A DNA stretch of 64,000 nt from Anabaena sp051781005 (GCF_051781005.1 NZ_JBPWOA010000005.1:124001-188000); one strand, 5' to 3'; shown: positions 52,373 to 62,576, numbered from the stretch's first letter. The notes: a model not told the origin generated them from the letters alone. Numbers and translations are program-made.

Positions 52373-52756
52373 TTATTTATTGTTAATAAAATCTTGTGCT
52401 TTTTGCCAAGCAAACTCAAATTCTTCTTTACTGCTGGCTTCGACGTTGATTTCTCGGCCATCTGGGGCTTTAACATTGAGTTTAATCGGTTTGTTACCCA
52501 AGCGTTCTTTTAAAAATCCAAACAATTTCAAAAAGTTGGCAGGGTTCACTTGAGCCGTTAGCAGTCCAGGTAAAAAACCTCCACCAGTTTTGTTTCCTTC
52601 TGGTGGGTTGGGGTCAATAACGCGGTGAACTTCTTCTACCTCATCTAGCTTTTGCATTTGATTCAGTAGCTTCTGCACTTCCTGATTCTTGTCTTCGCTG
52701 TTTAAGTCTGAATCAGTGAAGGCAATGGTAATTTTTAAATTGGATGTCTCCGACAT
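52373..52756 (-). CDS. EACC1 (effector-associated constant component) protein
   Basis: 127 aa. N-terminal strand LKITIAFTDSDL, helix with NQMQKLDEVEEVHRVIDPNP, a Gly-rich turn (GGGFLPGL), a hydrophobic helix and a C-terminal beta hairpin plus helix (KLNVKAPDGREINVEAS...). It fits the EACC1 fold described by Aravind and co-workers in regulated conflict systems, where it accompanies caspases and other effectors. It is the first gene of a two-gene operon with the caspase-GUN4. Its exact action is unknown; it is proposed as a signalling or effector-linked adaptor. Confidence 0.8.
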   Translation of the reverse strand: MSETSNLKITIAFTDSDLNSEDKNQEVQKLLNQMQKLDEVEEVHRVIDPNPPEGNKTGGGFLPGLLTAQVNPANFLKLFGFLKERLGNKPIKLNVKAPDGREINVEASSKEEFEFAWQKAQDFINNK

Positions 52757-53058
52757 ACTACCAGGCTGTTATTTCAAATTTGCTCATTATTATACCAATA
52801 TCAGCCTGATAAATTGCGTTAATAAGGTAATTTTTGCCACTTTTTAGAGCGAAGTATGAATTCTTCCCTTACAGGAGATATAATAGATGATCTGTTAATT
52901 CATAATTAAGAAAATTTGATTCTTATACATTCTCAATAAATAAGACTTTCTCCCCAGCAATATCTAACATCGAAAACAGTCGCTACCATTTTCTAAACCG
53001 AATCATATTGCTACATAATATAATGAGGATAGAAATTCTATCTTTAGGATTGTCAAGA
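52757..53058. promoter_or_regulatory. Divergent intergenic region upstream of the EACC1 operon
   Basis: AT-rich spacer between EACC1 and the divergent Uma2 gene, so it should contain both promoters. No clear operator, hairpin or repeat was recognised. Confidence 0.4.
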
Positions 53059-53763
53059 ATGTATCAAACAGATCCGCCACTTTCCCCTAAAGAAACATTA
53101 CCAACAATGTATGATCTTCCTAGCGAAGACCCGGAGGAACCAGGCTTGCCAGATCAATTTCATTTATTGCAACCACAATTATTAGCAGAAACATTCCGTC
53201 CACCAAATTATCCCACTCAAGAGATATTTACAGGCAGTGATCTGAATCTTTACTATGATTTGCGTCATCCTTCATGGTATAAACGCCCAGATTGGTTTGG
53301 AGTTTTAGGTATACCATATCTGTATGAAAATAGAGATTTAAGATTAAGTTATGTAGTCTGGCAAGAAGGAGTAAATCCTCATATTGTAGTTGAATTACTC
53401 TCACCTGGAACAGAAAAAGAAGACTTAGGACAATCATTAAGGGATGTTGAAAAACCTCCTTGTAAATGGGAAGTTTATGAACAAATTTTAAGAATACCCT
53501 ATTACGCCATCTTTGACCGTTATAAATCTGAATTTAGAATGTTTCAGTTAAATGGCGCTCGTTATGCTGAAGTAAATTTATCAGATGATCGGTTTTGGAT
53601 TCCAGAAATAGAATTAGGTTTAGGAGTGTGGCAAGGCACTTATAAAAATGTAGAAATGCCTTGGTTACGTTGGTATGATCAGGATGGTAATTGGATATTA
53701 ACCAGTACAGAAAGATTAATTGCCCAACTGCGATCGCTTGGTGTTGAACCTGATTTAGATTAG
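53059..53763 (+). CDS. Uma2-family (DUF820) PD-(D/E)XK nuclease-like protein
   Basis: 234 aa from ATG 53059 (MYQTDPPLSPKETLPTMYDL); the frame is open to 53008, but the shorter start matches the family. Core: SDLNLYYDLRHP, RPDWFGVLG (first Asp), PHIVVELLSPGTEKED (catalytic Glu strand with Lys), YYAIFDRYKSEFRMF and a final ERLIAQLRSLGVEPDLD. A second Uma2 paralogue of the window, distinct in sequence from 33097. Role unproven. Confidence 0.88.
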   Translation: MYQTDPPLSPKETLPTMYDLPSEDPEEPGLPDQFHLLQPQLLAETFRPPNYPTQEIFTGSDLNLYYDLRHPSWYKRPDWFGVLGIPYLYENRDLRLSYVVWQEGVNPHIVVELLSPGTEKEDLGQSLRDVEKPPCKWEVYEQILRIPYYAIFDRYKSEFRMFQLNGARYAEVNLSDDRFWIPEIELGLGVWQGTYKNVEMPWLRWYDQDGNWILTSTERLIAQLRSLGVEPDLD

Positions 53764-53783
53764 ATGTAATCTCTTATTCTCTA

Positions 53784-53947
53784 AGAGGGTGTTTGAAAAG
53801 TTTCGGGTGGTGATTTTAGACACTCAATGATCCCCCCTAACCCCCCTTAACAAGGGGGTAACTAGAGTCAAAGTCCTCCTTTTTAAGGAGGATTTAGGAG
53901 GATCTAAAGTTTTTAATACATCAGCGACCACTTTTCAAACATCGTCT
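53784..53947. mobile_element. MITE-like element, copy B
   Basis: Left AGAGGGTGTTTGAAAAGT and right ACTTTTCAAACATCGTCT are inverted repeats (two mismatches) around 164 bp. The core has taaccccccttaacaagggg and cctcctttttaaggagg. It relates to copy A at 234-385. Its internal palindromes probably terminate both the Uma2 and RND transcripts that converge here. Confidence 0.75.
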
Positions 53948-53976
53948 AATTCCCAGTCTATGACTGGGAATGAATG

Positions 53977-56900
53977 CTATCTTGATGAAACTTTCCCATC
54001 TTCATGCACTTCTAAAAGCGGATACTTATGAACAGGTTGCAACCGCTGGCGAATTGTTCCAATGATGATATACAAAATTGGCACAATAAACAAACTTAAA
54101 AAAGTCGCAATAAACATACCTCCAAACACAGCAGTACCTAGAGATTGACGACTTGCTGCACCTGCACCTGTGGCAGTTACCAAAGGAAAAATACCCAAAA
54201 GAGTCGAAAATGCAGTCATCAAAATTGGACGTAAACGCCCTTGTGCTGCTTCTACTGCGGCTTTAGTAATTGATAAACCCTGTTGTTCTCGTAATTGATT
54301 GGCAAATTCTACAATTAGAATCGCATTTTTACTTGCTAAACCAATTAACATCACTAACCCTACTTGGCAAAATACATCATTACTTAAACCCCGTAGTGAT
54401 TGCGATGCTAAAGCTCCCATAATAGCTAGAGGAACTGCAAGCAGAATAATTAAAGGATCTACATAGTTTTCATACTGGGCAGCTAACACTAAAAAGACGA
54501 AAAGTAAGCCCAAACCAAAAATGATTGGTGCTTGTCCACCAGATTCTTTTTCCTCGGCGACAATACCCGACCATTCATATCCCATACTCGTGGGTAAAAT
54601 CTCTTTTGCTAGTTGTTCCATAGCCTTAGTTGCTTGTCCAGAACTAAAACCAGGAGCAGGAGAACCGTTAATTTCAATTGAGCGTAATAAGTTGTAGTGG
54701 TTGATGGTTTGCGCTCCTGTTGTAGAAGTCAATTTGACTAAACTACTCAGAGGAATCATCTGATCATTATCAGAACGCACATATAATGAGTTGATGTCAT
54801 TGGGATTCGAGCGAAACTGAGCATCTGCTTGGATATATACCCGATATGTGCGAGACAGAAAATTAAAGTCGTTGACATATCTGGAACCCAAGTAACTTTG
54901 TAGGGTTGTGAAGATATCGTCAATGGAAACTTGCAGAGATTTAGCTTTATTTCGGTCTACTTCAATTAAAATTTGGGGTGTATTGGCTTTAAAGGTGCTA
55001 AATACAGCTTGTAATCCTGGAGTCTGATTACCGCGCATCATAAACTGACCAACGGTTTCCAGCATAGAATTTAAGCTGTTAGTGCCGGATATGTCTTGTA
55101 ACTGAAACTGAAAACCGCTAAAACTACCTAAACCACGAATTGCGGGGGGATTAACTGGAAAAACGCTGGCTTCGGTAATTCCTGAGAATGTTTGTGCTAA
55201 TTGACCAATTAGGGCTTGTACTGTTTGATTTGGTTTGGTGCGTTCGTCCCAGGATTTGAGAGTAGAGAAAATTACGCCGCTGTTAGCAGTATTCCCGCTA
55301 AAACTAAAGCCACCAATGGCAAAAGTACCTGTAATTTCTGGCAATTTCAGGATTTCGGCTTCTACCTTACTCATGACGTTGCTGGTGTATTCCAGTGAAG
55401 AACCTTCTGGCCCTTGAATGATGGTGATGAAATAACCTTGGTCTTCGTCGGGTAGAAATGATGATGGTACGGTCATGTAAAGCCAAGCCGTAAGAACCAA
55501 TGAACCGATAAATGCGATCGCAACAATCGCTTTTATTTTGGTCAAAAATCTCACAGATCGCTCATATCCCCGCTGCATGGCATCTAAAAACCAGTTGATT
55601 CGACCAAATACCCAGCCGAAAATGCCTTTAGGTTGGGGTCGAGGACGCAACAGCAACGCCGCGAGAGAAGGTGTCAGAGTCAAAGCTAAAAAGGTAGAAA
55701 TGACAATGGAAAAGGCAATTGTCAGGGCAAATTGTTGATAAATTTGTCCAGTTGAACCTGGGAAGAATGCTACCGGGACAAACACCGCCATCAGTACCAA
55801 AGAGGTAGCAATTACTGCTCCAGTCAATTCATGCATAGCTGCGGATGCGGCTTTTCGGGGTGATACTCCCTTTTCTTGAATTAAGCGGGAGATATCTTCA
55901 ACTACGATAATCGCGTCATCAACTACCATCCCCGTTGCTAGGGTTAAACCGAACATGGTTAAGGTGTTGATAGAAAAGTCAAAGGCTTTAACGAAGGCAA
56001 AAGTGCCAATTAAAGCCAGGGGAATAGTGATGACAGGAATTAAAGTAATGCGCCAATCTTGTAAGAAAATAAAGATGACAAGAATAACGAGTGCGATCGC
56101 TTCTAATAGCGTCTTCACTACTTCCGCTAAGGACTCTTCAACAATCGTAGTGGTGTCAAATGCCACTTGATACTTCATCCCCGGTGGAAAGCTTTGAGAC
56201 AATCGCACCATTTCCTTTTTCACTAACTTAGCAACGTCCAAGACATTACTTCCCGGTGTCGGAAAAATCCCTATCCCTACACCTTCATTAGCCTTAAATC
56301 TCAGAAATGAGCTATAGTTTTGAGCGCCAAGTTCTGCTCTACCTACATCTTTCAACTTGATCAAACTACCATCAGCCGTAGTTTTAATCACTAAATTGTC
56401 AAACTCCTCCGGTTCTGTCAGTCTACTAACTGCCCTCAAGTCAATTTGATACATCTGACCATCTGGTGCCGGCTGCTGTCCAATTTGCCCCGCACCCACC
56501 TGTAAATTCTGTTCATTGACGGCATCAACAACATCTTGAGTAGTTAAGTTGCGACTAGCAAGTTTATTAGGATCAAGCCACAGACGCATTGCATAGCGGC
56601 GTTCACCAAAAATTCGCGCCTCACTTACACCTTTGATGCGTTTTAGGGCATCTGCTAGATATAAATCAGCGTAATTACTTAAAAAGACAGTATCAAATTC
56701 TTGATTATCACTATACAAACCCATCGCCAACAGGATATTGTTCGACTGCTTACTGACAGTGACTCCTGTTTGCTTTACAGACTCTGGTAACTGCGGTTCA
56801 GCCAAAGAAACGCGGTTTTGTACCTCAACGGCGGCAATATCTTTATCCCGCGAAGCATCAAATGTGACAGTAATAGTGCTGCTGCCATCGTTACTACTAC

Positions 56901-57141
56901 TCGAAGTCATGTATTTAATGCCTTCGACACCATTAATCTGACGCTCTAAAACAGTTGTAACCGTGCTTTCCACAATTTCTGCACTAGCACCAACATAATT
57001 AGAATTGACAATAATCTGCGTCGGACTAATCTCTGGATACTGTGCTGTGGGCAAAGTCGGAATACTGATTGCCCCTAACAGCAAAATGATAATAGCGCAG
57101 ACACTGGTAAAAACAGGTCGCTTAATAAAGAAATCAACCAT
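53977..57141 (-). CDS. RND efflux permease (HAE1/AcrB type)
   Basis: 1054 aa from ATG 57141 (MVDFFIKRPVFTSV). The frame continues 48 codons upstream, but that part is STRR-derived (repeated ITNYELR) and not natural. Twelve membrane helices and two large periplasmic loops. Proton-relay residues appear in GMVVDDAIIVVED (two Asp) and GLASKNAILIVEFA (Lys). It exports hydrophobic drugs or metabolites together with the adaptor upstream. The outer-membrane TolC partner is not in this window. Confidence 0.96.
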   Translation of the reverse strand: MVDFFIKRPVFTSVCAIIILLLGAISIPTLPTAQYPEISPTQIIVNSNYVGASAEIVESTVTTVLERQINGVEGIKYMTSSSSNDGSSTITVTFDASRDKDIAAVEVQNRVSLAEPQLPESVKQTGVTVSKQSNNILLAMGLYSDNQEFDTVFLSNYADLYLADALKRIKGVSEARIFGERRYAMRLWLDPNKLASRNLTTQDVVDAVNEQNLQVGAGQIGQQPAPDGQMYQIDLRAVSRLTEPEEFDNLVIKTTADGSLIKLKDVGRAELGAQNYSSFLRFKANEGVGIGIFPTPGSNVLDVAKLVKKEMVRLSQSFPPGMKYQVAFDTTTIVEESLAEVVKTLLEAIALVILVIFIFLQDWRITLIPVITIPLALIGTFAFVKAFDFSINTLTMFGLTLATGMVVDDAIIVVEDISRLIQEKGVSPRKAASAAMHELTGAVIATSLVLMAVFVPVAFFPGSTGQIYQQFALTIAFSIVISTFLALTLTPSLAALLLRPRPQPKGIFGWVFGRINWFLDAMQRGYERSVRFLTKIKAIVAIAFIGSLVLTAWLYMTVPSSFLPDEDQGYFITIIQGPEGSSLEYTSNVMSKVEAEILKLPEITGTFAIGGFSFSGNTANSGVIFSTLKSWDERTKPNQTVQALIGQLAQTFSGITEASVFPVNPPAIRGLGSFSGFQFQLQDISGTNSLNSMLETVGQFMMRGNQTPGLQAVFSTFKANTPQILIEVDRNKAKSLQVSIDDIFTTLQSYLGSRYVNDFNFLSRTYRVYIQADAQFRSNPNDINSLYVRSDNDQMIPLSSLVKLTSTTGAQTINHYNLLRSIEINGSPAPGFSSGQATKAMEQLAKEILPTSMGYEWSGIVAEEKESGGQAPIIFGLGLLFVFLVLAAQYENYVDPLIILLAVPLAIMGALASQSLRGLSNDVFCQVGLVMLIGLASKNAILIVEFANQLREQQGLSITKAAVEAAQGRLRPILMTAFSTLLGIFPLVTATGAGAASRQSLGTAVFGGMFIATFLSLFIVPILYIIIGTIRQRLQPVHKYPLLEVHEDGKVSSR

Positions 57142-57150
57142 AATTAATTG

Positions 57151-57199
57151 GTAATTCGTAATTCGTAATTCGTAATTCGTAATTCGTAATTCGTAATTC
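57151..57199. repeat. STRR array, seven GTAATTC heptamers
   Basis: Seven perfect units (49 bp) 9 bases upstream of the RND start codon, between it and its adaptor gene. Because 3 x 7 = 21, the array reads as repeated heptapeptides when translated. Confidence 0.95.
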
Positions 57200-57289
57200 G
57201 TAATGGGTAATTGGAATAATTCTTTCCCCCTGCTCCCTGCTCCCTGAGCGTTCACGTAGTGTGTCGAAGACAAGTCGAAGGGCAATCAA

Positions 57290-58687
57290 TCACTCAGGCA
57301 TTATCGGTAGTCCATCTCTGAGGTTTTGGATTCCGGAGACGATTAGTTTTTCATCTACTTTCAGTCCTTCAATTATTTGGTAATCATTACCTTTGATATT
57401 GCCTAGCTTCACTCGCTTTTGCTTGGCTATTAATTGAGAAACACCTTCAGGGGATTTTTCTGTTTGGGCTACAAACACAAAGTTTTCTCCGGCTATCCGA
57501 GATACGGCTGTTGTGGGAATCAAAACTCCAGAACGTTGATCCCAAATCACTCTGGCTCGAATTAATTGATCTGCCCGTAGTTGACCTTCGGAATTGTTAT
57601 AAAGTGCTTTAACTAGTATTGATTGAGAATTATTACTGATACTTGGAGAGATAAAAAATACTTCAGTCGTAGCCAGGGTTTGACCTTGGGCGCTAATTAA
57701 TTCTACTGGTAATCCCCGACGTAATTGGGAACCTCGTTCTAGGGGAATAGGGATTTTAACTTCTAAAGGTCGATTTTGAGTGATGGTAGCTAATGGAGTG
57801 GAAGTACTGACAAAATCACCTACTTTAATCGGGACATCGCCGACAGTACCATTAAAGGGAGCAGTAATTTTGTAATACTGAAGTTCTACTTGTTGTTGTC
57901 TGACATTAGCATCAGCTTGCTCTAAGGATTTTTCTGCCTGAGATATGGTAGCTTGCTGGGCTTGGATTCGAGAATCTATCGCCCCTAGTTGGGCTTTTGC
58001 TGTAGCCAGTCTGTTCGCATATTGATCTTTAGTTTGACGAGATACCGCTCCTTGTGCAGCTAATTCAGAGTAGCGATCATAATCCTGCTGATTTAAGCGC
58101 ACATCAGCAACATTAGCTAGGCGTTCTGCTTGCAGAGATTTGAAGGTAGCGCGAGCATTTTCTAGTTGTGCCTGAGAAGCTTGACCAGCAGCAGACAAAC
58201 TATTCACTGCGGCTTGTTGCTGTCTGGCATCTATTTGCATAATGGCTGTACCAGCTACGACAGGATCTCCTGATCTTACAAATATTTGGGCAACTTGACC
58301 TTGAATTCTGGGTTGGAGATTGACTGAGCGTCTAGATTCTAGACTGGCAATATATTCTGTAGCATCCTCAACTGTGCCTGTTTGTACTGTCGATAGTTTG
58401 ACTTTTACTGCTGGGGGTTGAGCATTAGCTGCGGCTGGATTTTGGTTATTAGGAGTTAGCAACTTCCAAGCGATCGCACTTCCACCTCCAATTACTAGGA
58501 CTAGAGCTAACAATAAGCGCAGCCACCGTCTTGATTGTGGCGGTGGCTCAAATGATGGTTGGGGAATATCTTCAAAATCAGTTTGAGGCTCAGGAGATGT
58601 CATGGCTGATAGAAAGTTGAAGGAGGGAATATTTAAAACTCTATCTGGAACTGTATTATATTGATTTTGAAATTCCTCATTTAGCAT
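57290..58687 (-). CDS. RND periplasmic adaptor (membrane fusion protein, AcrA type)
   Basis: 465 aa from ATG 58687; ATG 58603 (MTSPEPQTDFEDIPQ) is an alternative that fits the anchor better. A membrane helix (about 56-75) is followed by a lipoyl half (VRSGDPVVAGTAIMQID), an alpha hairpin (about 160-270), the second half (KITAPFNGTVGDVPIKVGDFV), a beta-barrel and the membrane-proximal domain. The permease gene lies 148 bases downstream, with an STRR in between; probably one operon. Confidence 0.94.
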   Translation of the reverse strand: MLNEEFQNQYNTVPDRVLNIPSFNFLSAMTSPEPQTDFEDIPQPSFEPPPQSRRWLRLLLALVLVIGGGSAIAWKLLTPNNQNPAAANAQPPAVKVKLSTVQTGTVEDATEYIASLESRRSVNLQPRIQGQVAQIFVRSGDPVVAGTAIMQIDARQQQAAVNSLSAAGQASQAQLENARATFKSLQAERLANVADVRLNQQDYDRYSELAAQGAVSRQTKDQYANRLATAKAQLGAIDSRIQAQQATISQAEKSLEQADANVRQQQVELQYYKITAPFNGTVGDVPIKVGDFVSTSTPLATITQNRPLEVKIPIPLERGSQLRRGLPVELISAQGQTLATTEVFFISPSISNNSQSILVKALYNNSEGQLRADQLIRARVIWDQRSGVLIPTTAVSRIAGENFVFVAQTEKSPEGVSQLIAKQKRVKLGNIKGNDYQIIEGLKVDEKLIVSGIQNLRDGLPIMPE

Positions 58688-59269
58688 GAGGTTCTAGCAA
58701 AAATTATGTGTTAGCTCATCTCAATATACAAGGTTTATAATTTTTTACAATCTACCGGAAGGTTAATTATATAGTTAATTATCTTCATAGCAGTTAACAT
58801 CAGGTTTATACTCACATTTGTTAATCTACTACTTACTTATTCGGGTTAGTCTTACTTCCTAAGAGTATTCAGTTTCTTAAACATAGAATATTATTTATGA
58901 TGGGGTTCACTAGAAATAACTAATCCAGTCAGTAATGACTCAAAACCGCTGTATATTAGACCTCTTGCTCAAAAATTAGCCCATTAACAGCCTAATTTAA
59001 TGAGATTATTTTTGTTTAGTGTGCTTATAAGGTAATTTTAATCAGTTTTAGTTATGTAGATATTTGACTTTTCACGTTTGCAGGCGCAATAGCCCTGATA
59101 AGAATTGGGCTGATGATTGAGAACCGCTACATAGCCGTCTTATTTATTTGGTGTCAAGTTGACAAAAGATCCGAGAAAAGATGATGCCAATCATATTGTT
59201 TGCTAGTAGTAATTGGGAACTATAGAATTAAGGTCAATTTCAGATCCTGGATAGGCAAGCAAAACGACT
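58688..59269. other. Divergent intergenic region, no gene seen
   Basis: AT-rich spacer between the RND adaptor and the multi-PAS kinase, so it holds both promoters. No operator, RNA or repeat was recognised. Confidence 0.5.
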
Positions 59270-62263
59270 ATGACTAGTGATCTCATCACTGTAAATAAAA
59301 GTACATATGACTCTCTGCAAAAAGAACTAGTAGAACTACGTCAAGCAGTGGAAAGTTTGACTCATACTCAGTTCTCAACTCCTGTCAAGTATAACCATGA
59401 ACAAATGAACTTATTCATGGAATATACACCAGCTGCGATCGCTATATTTGATTGTCAGATGAATTATGTATTAGCAAGTCGTCGCTGGCGAGAAGACTAT
59501 GGCTTAGGCGATAAAGAAATCATCGGTCACAGTCACTATGAAATTTTCCCAGATGTTCCCCAACATTGGCGAGAAATTCACCAACGCTGTTTAGCAGGTG
59601 CATTTGAACAATGTGAAGAAGATAGTTTTTCCCGTGTTGATGGCACAATTGAATGGGTGAAATGGGAAATACATCCTTGGTATCAAGATGCCAATAAGAT
59701 TGGTGGAATTATTATATTCACAGAAGTAATTACCACTCGCAAACAAGCAGAAATAGCCTTAGCAAATAGCGAAAGACGTTTAAGAGATATTGCCACTAAT
59801 CTCCCTGGTGCAATTTTCCAATTCACCAACCGTAATGGTGTTTGGATAGTAGACTTTATCAGTGACTTTATCTGGGAACTGGCAGGAATTAGAGCTAATG
59901 AAATGATGCAAAATTTAAATAGCTTTATCACTCTTATTCATCCAGAAGATTTTAATAATTATGTTGTCTCTGTGTTTGAAGCCACTGAAAATTCTACCCC
60001 TTGGCACTACGAAGGCAGGCTAATAAAACCTAATGGAGAAATTCGTTGGTGGCAAGGAGATTCAACACCAACTAAAAATGAACAAGGGGAAATTATTTTT
60101 TGTGGTGTACTTCTAGATATTACTGCTAGTCACCAGGCAGAAGAAGCATTAAAAAAACTAAATGAAGAATTAGAAGCTAAAGTAGAAGAACGTACAGCAG
60201 CTTTGCGTCAGAGTGAAGCTCGGTTACAGCGATTGGCAGATAATGTACCAGGAATGATGCATGAATTTCGTTTATCACCCGATGGCGAAATGTCTTTTCC
60301 CTATGTGTCTTCAGGATGTCGAGAACTTTTAGGATTAGAACCAGAACAGATTCAGAAAGATGAATCACTGATATTTAGTTCTGCTCATCCTGATGATATT
60401 AATAACATCAGAGCAATAATGCTTCAATCTGCTCAAACCCTAGAAAACTATCAGACTGAGTGGCGCATCACAACCCCTTCTAATCATAAAAAATGGGTAA
60501 AGGCAATAGCTAAACCAGAACGTCAAACTGATAATGGAATCCTCTGGTATGGCTGTCTATTTGACATCACCGAACTCAAACAAGCAGAGGAAAAATTACA
60601 AGAACAGAAAAAATTTCTCCACAGTATTTATGAAGGTATTTCACAAGTAATATTTGTAGTTGATGTTTTAGATAATGGTGATTATTGCTTTGCAGGTTGG
60701 AATTCTACAGGAGAAAAATTATCAGGAATAAGTCCAGCAGAGATTGCTGGTAAAAAGCCAGAATATCTACATGGAGAAGTAGAAGGTGCAGCAGTACGTC
60801 AACGCTACAAAACTTGTGTCGAATCTGGTACAAGCATCAGCTATGAAGAATTTCTCATGATTAAAAATGAGGAGACCTGGTGGATGACTACACTCAATCC
60901 TTTGAAAGACAGCGATGGTAGAATTTATAGACTAGTGGGGACAACCCTGAATATTACAGAACGCAAGCAAGCCGAAGAAGCACTCCAAGCAAGTCAGCAT
61001 TTTATTCAACGTATTACTGATTCTTCTCCCAATCTTCTCTATATTTTCGACTTAGAAGAACAACGCAATGTTTACACCAATCAAGCAATTAGTGATTTCC
61101 TAGGTTATTCCAATCAAGAAATTGTACAGATTGACGCAAATTTAATCTCTTCAATTACCCATCCAGAAGATAGGGAAAAAGTTATAGAACATTGGCAAAG
61201 GTTTATCAATGCTGAAGATGGAGAAATACTAGAAATTGAATATCGGATGAAACAAGTAAATGGTGAATGGTGCTGGTTATATAGTCGAGATACCATTTTC
61301 CATCGCCAAAGCAATGGTCAAGTTAAACAAATTTTAGGAGTAGCTACAAATATTACAGAACGAAAAAAAGCAGAAATAATGTTACAACAGCAGACCCAAA
61401 ATCTAGAAAAAACTCTACTGGATCTCAAAAAAACACAAATCAAACTCATTCATAGTGAAAAAATGTCCTCACTTGGAAATATGGTTGCTGGTATTGCTCA
61501 TGAAATAAACAACCCAGTTAACTTTATTCATGGCAATATTTCACCAGCTAGTGAATATGTTCAAGACTTATTAAGTTTAGTAGAATTATACCAAAAATAC
61601 TTCCCTGAAGTACCAGAAGAGATTGAAGAAAAGATCGAAAATATAGAATTAGAATTTATCAAAGCAGATGTGATCAAACTCCTCAATTCCATGAGTGTAG
61701 GTACTGAGCGCATTCGAGAAATTGTTCTGGCATTGCGGAATTTCTCTCGTTTAGATGAGTCAGAAATTAAGGCAGTAAATATTCATGAAGGCATTGATAG
61801 TACTTTAATGATTCTGCAAAATCGCCTAAAATCCAAACCCAATTATTCGGAAATTGACGTAATTAAAAATTACGGCGATTTGCCATTAATTCAATGTTAT
61901 CCAGGTCAACTCAATCAGGTATTTATGAACATTTTGAGTAATGCTATTGATGCTTTAGAAAATGCAGACCTAGTTAATAAAAAAAGAGAAATTAATATTA
62001 TTACTGAACAAATTAATAATTACCGATTAGCTATCAGGATATTTGATAATGGTCTAGGAATTCCTGCGGAAATTATTCATAAATTATTTGACCCATTTTT
62101 TACGACAAAAGAGGTGGGTAAAGGTACAGGTTTGGGACTTTCTATTAGTTACCAAATTATAGTAGATAGACATCAAGGTAATTTATCTTGTTATTCTACC
62201 CTTGGAAAAGGAACAGAATTTGTGATTGAAATTCCTATGACTCAAACACCAGTACACAAATAA
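59270..62263 (+). CDS. Multi-PAS sensor histidine kinase
   Basis: 997 aa, soluble. A short coiled N-terminus is followed by five PAS/PAC units: about 50-165, 170-290, 318-438, 448-568 and 575-705, each ending in an ITERKQAE or DITxxKQAE-like PAC. A coiled linker separates units 2 and 3 (EELEAKVEERTAAL). HisKA has the phospho-acceptor His about 744 (AGIAHEINNP). HATPase_c has NILSNAIDAL, FDNGLGIP and GKGTGLGL. No receiver domain and no regulator nearby, so it is an orphan kinase. The H-box and core resemble the kinase at 479. The ligands of the PAS domains are unknown. Confidence 0.95.
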   Translation: MTSDLITVNKSTYDSLQKELVELRQAVESLTHTQFSTPVKYNHEQMNLFMEYTPAAIAIFDCQMNYVLASRRWREDYGLGDKEIIGHSHYEIFPDVPQHWREIHQRCLAGAFEQCEEDSFSRVDGTIEWVKWEIHPWYQDANKIGGIIIFTEVITTRKQAEIALANSERRLRDIATNLPGAIFQFTNRNGVWIVDFISDFIWELAGIRANEMMQNLNSFITLIHPEDFNNYVVSVFEATENSTPWHYEGRLIKPNGEIRWWQGDSTPTKNEQGEIIFCGVLLDITASHQAEEALKKLNEELEAKVEERTAALRQSEARLQRLADNVPGMMHEFRLSPDGEMSFPYVSSGCRELLGLEPEQIQKDESLIFSSAHPDDINNIRAIMLQSAQTLENYQTEWRITTPSNHKKWVKAIAKPERQTDNGILWYGCLFDITELKQAEEKLQEQKKFLHSIYEGISQVIFVVDVLDNGDYCFAGWNSTGEKLSGISPAEIAGKKPEYLHGEVEGAAVRQRYKTCVESGTSISYEEFLMIKNEETWWMTTLNPLKDSDGRIYRLVGTTLNITERKQAEEALQASQHFIQRITDSSPNLLYIFDLEEQRNVYTNQAISDFLGYSNQEIVQIDANLISSITHPEDREKVIEHWQRFINAEDGEILEIEYRMKQVNGEWCWLYSRDTIFHRQSNGQVKQILGVATNITERKKAEIMLQQQTQNLEKTLLDLKKTQIKLIHSEKMSSLGNMVAGIAHEINNPVNFIHGNISPASEYVQDLLSLVELYQKYFPEVPEEIEEKIENIELEFIKADVIKLLNSMSVGTERIREIVLALRNFSRLDESEIKAVNIHEGIDSTLMILQNRLKSKPNYSEIDVIKNYGDLPLIQCYPGQLNQVFMNILSNAIDALENADLVNKKREINIITEQINNYRLAIRIFDNGLGIPAEIIHKLFDPFFTTKEVGKGTGLGLSISYQIIVDRHQGNLSCYSTLGKGTEFVIEIPMTQTPVHK

Positions 62264-62576
62264 GAGATTTTTTGGAGAAATTTCTCATAATTGTTTATAT
62301 AATTAATAATACACATACAGCAGATTGCAGATTAATGAGGTTATGGCTCCGCCACGCAAGCTATCAGGAATCAAACCGGATTGCTATATTTGGGTGACAA
62401 CTGCCTAATGTGGCAAAATATTAACCATAAAACGCTAAATTTGTCAATTTATTCTGATTAGCTGCAAATATCAGCATTATTTTGCTAAACTACAACCTGC
62501 GTAAGATATTACTGATTAATCGTATTTACAAAACCGGACTTGTACGAGCTTCGGTCTCAATAGCAAAGGTTTAAAG
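62264..62576. other. Intergenic stretch with dispersed repeat
   Basis: 62316-62340 shares the host repeat of 19321-19345, followed at 62341 by a small mobile repeat in the opposite orientation. The rest holds nothing recognised beyond the promoter region of the site-2 protease. Confidence 0.5.

Noticed and set aside
57142..57285. N-terminal extension of the RND permease
   Set aside because: It is STRR-encoded and repetitive; the permease signature starts at MVDFFIKRP.
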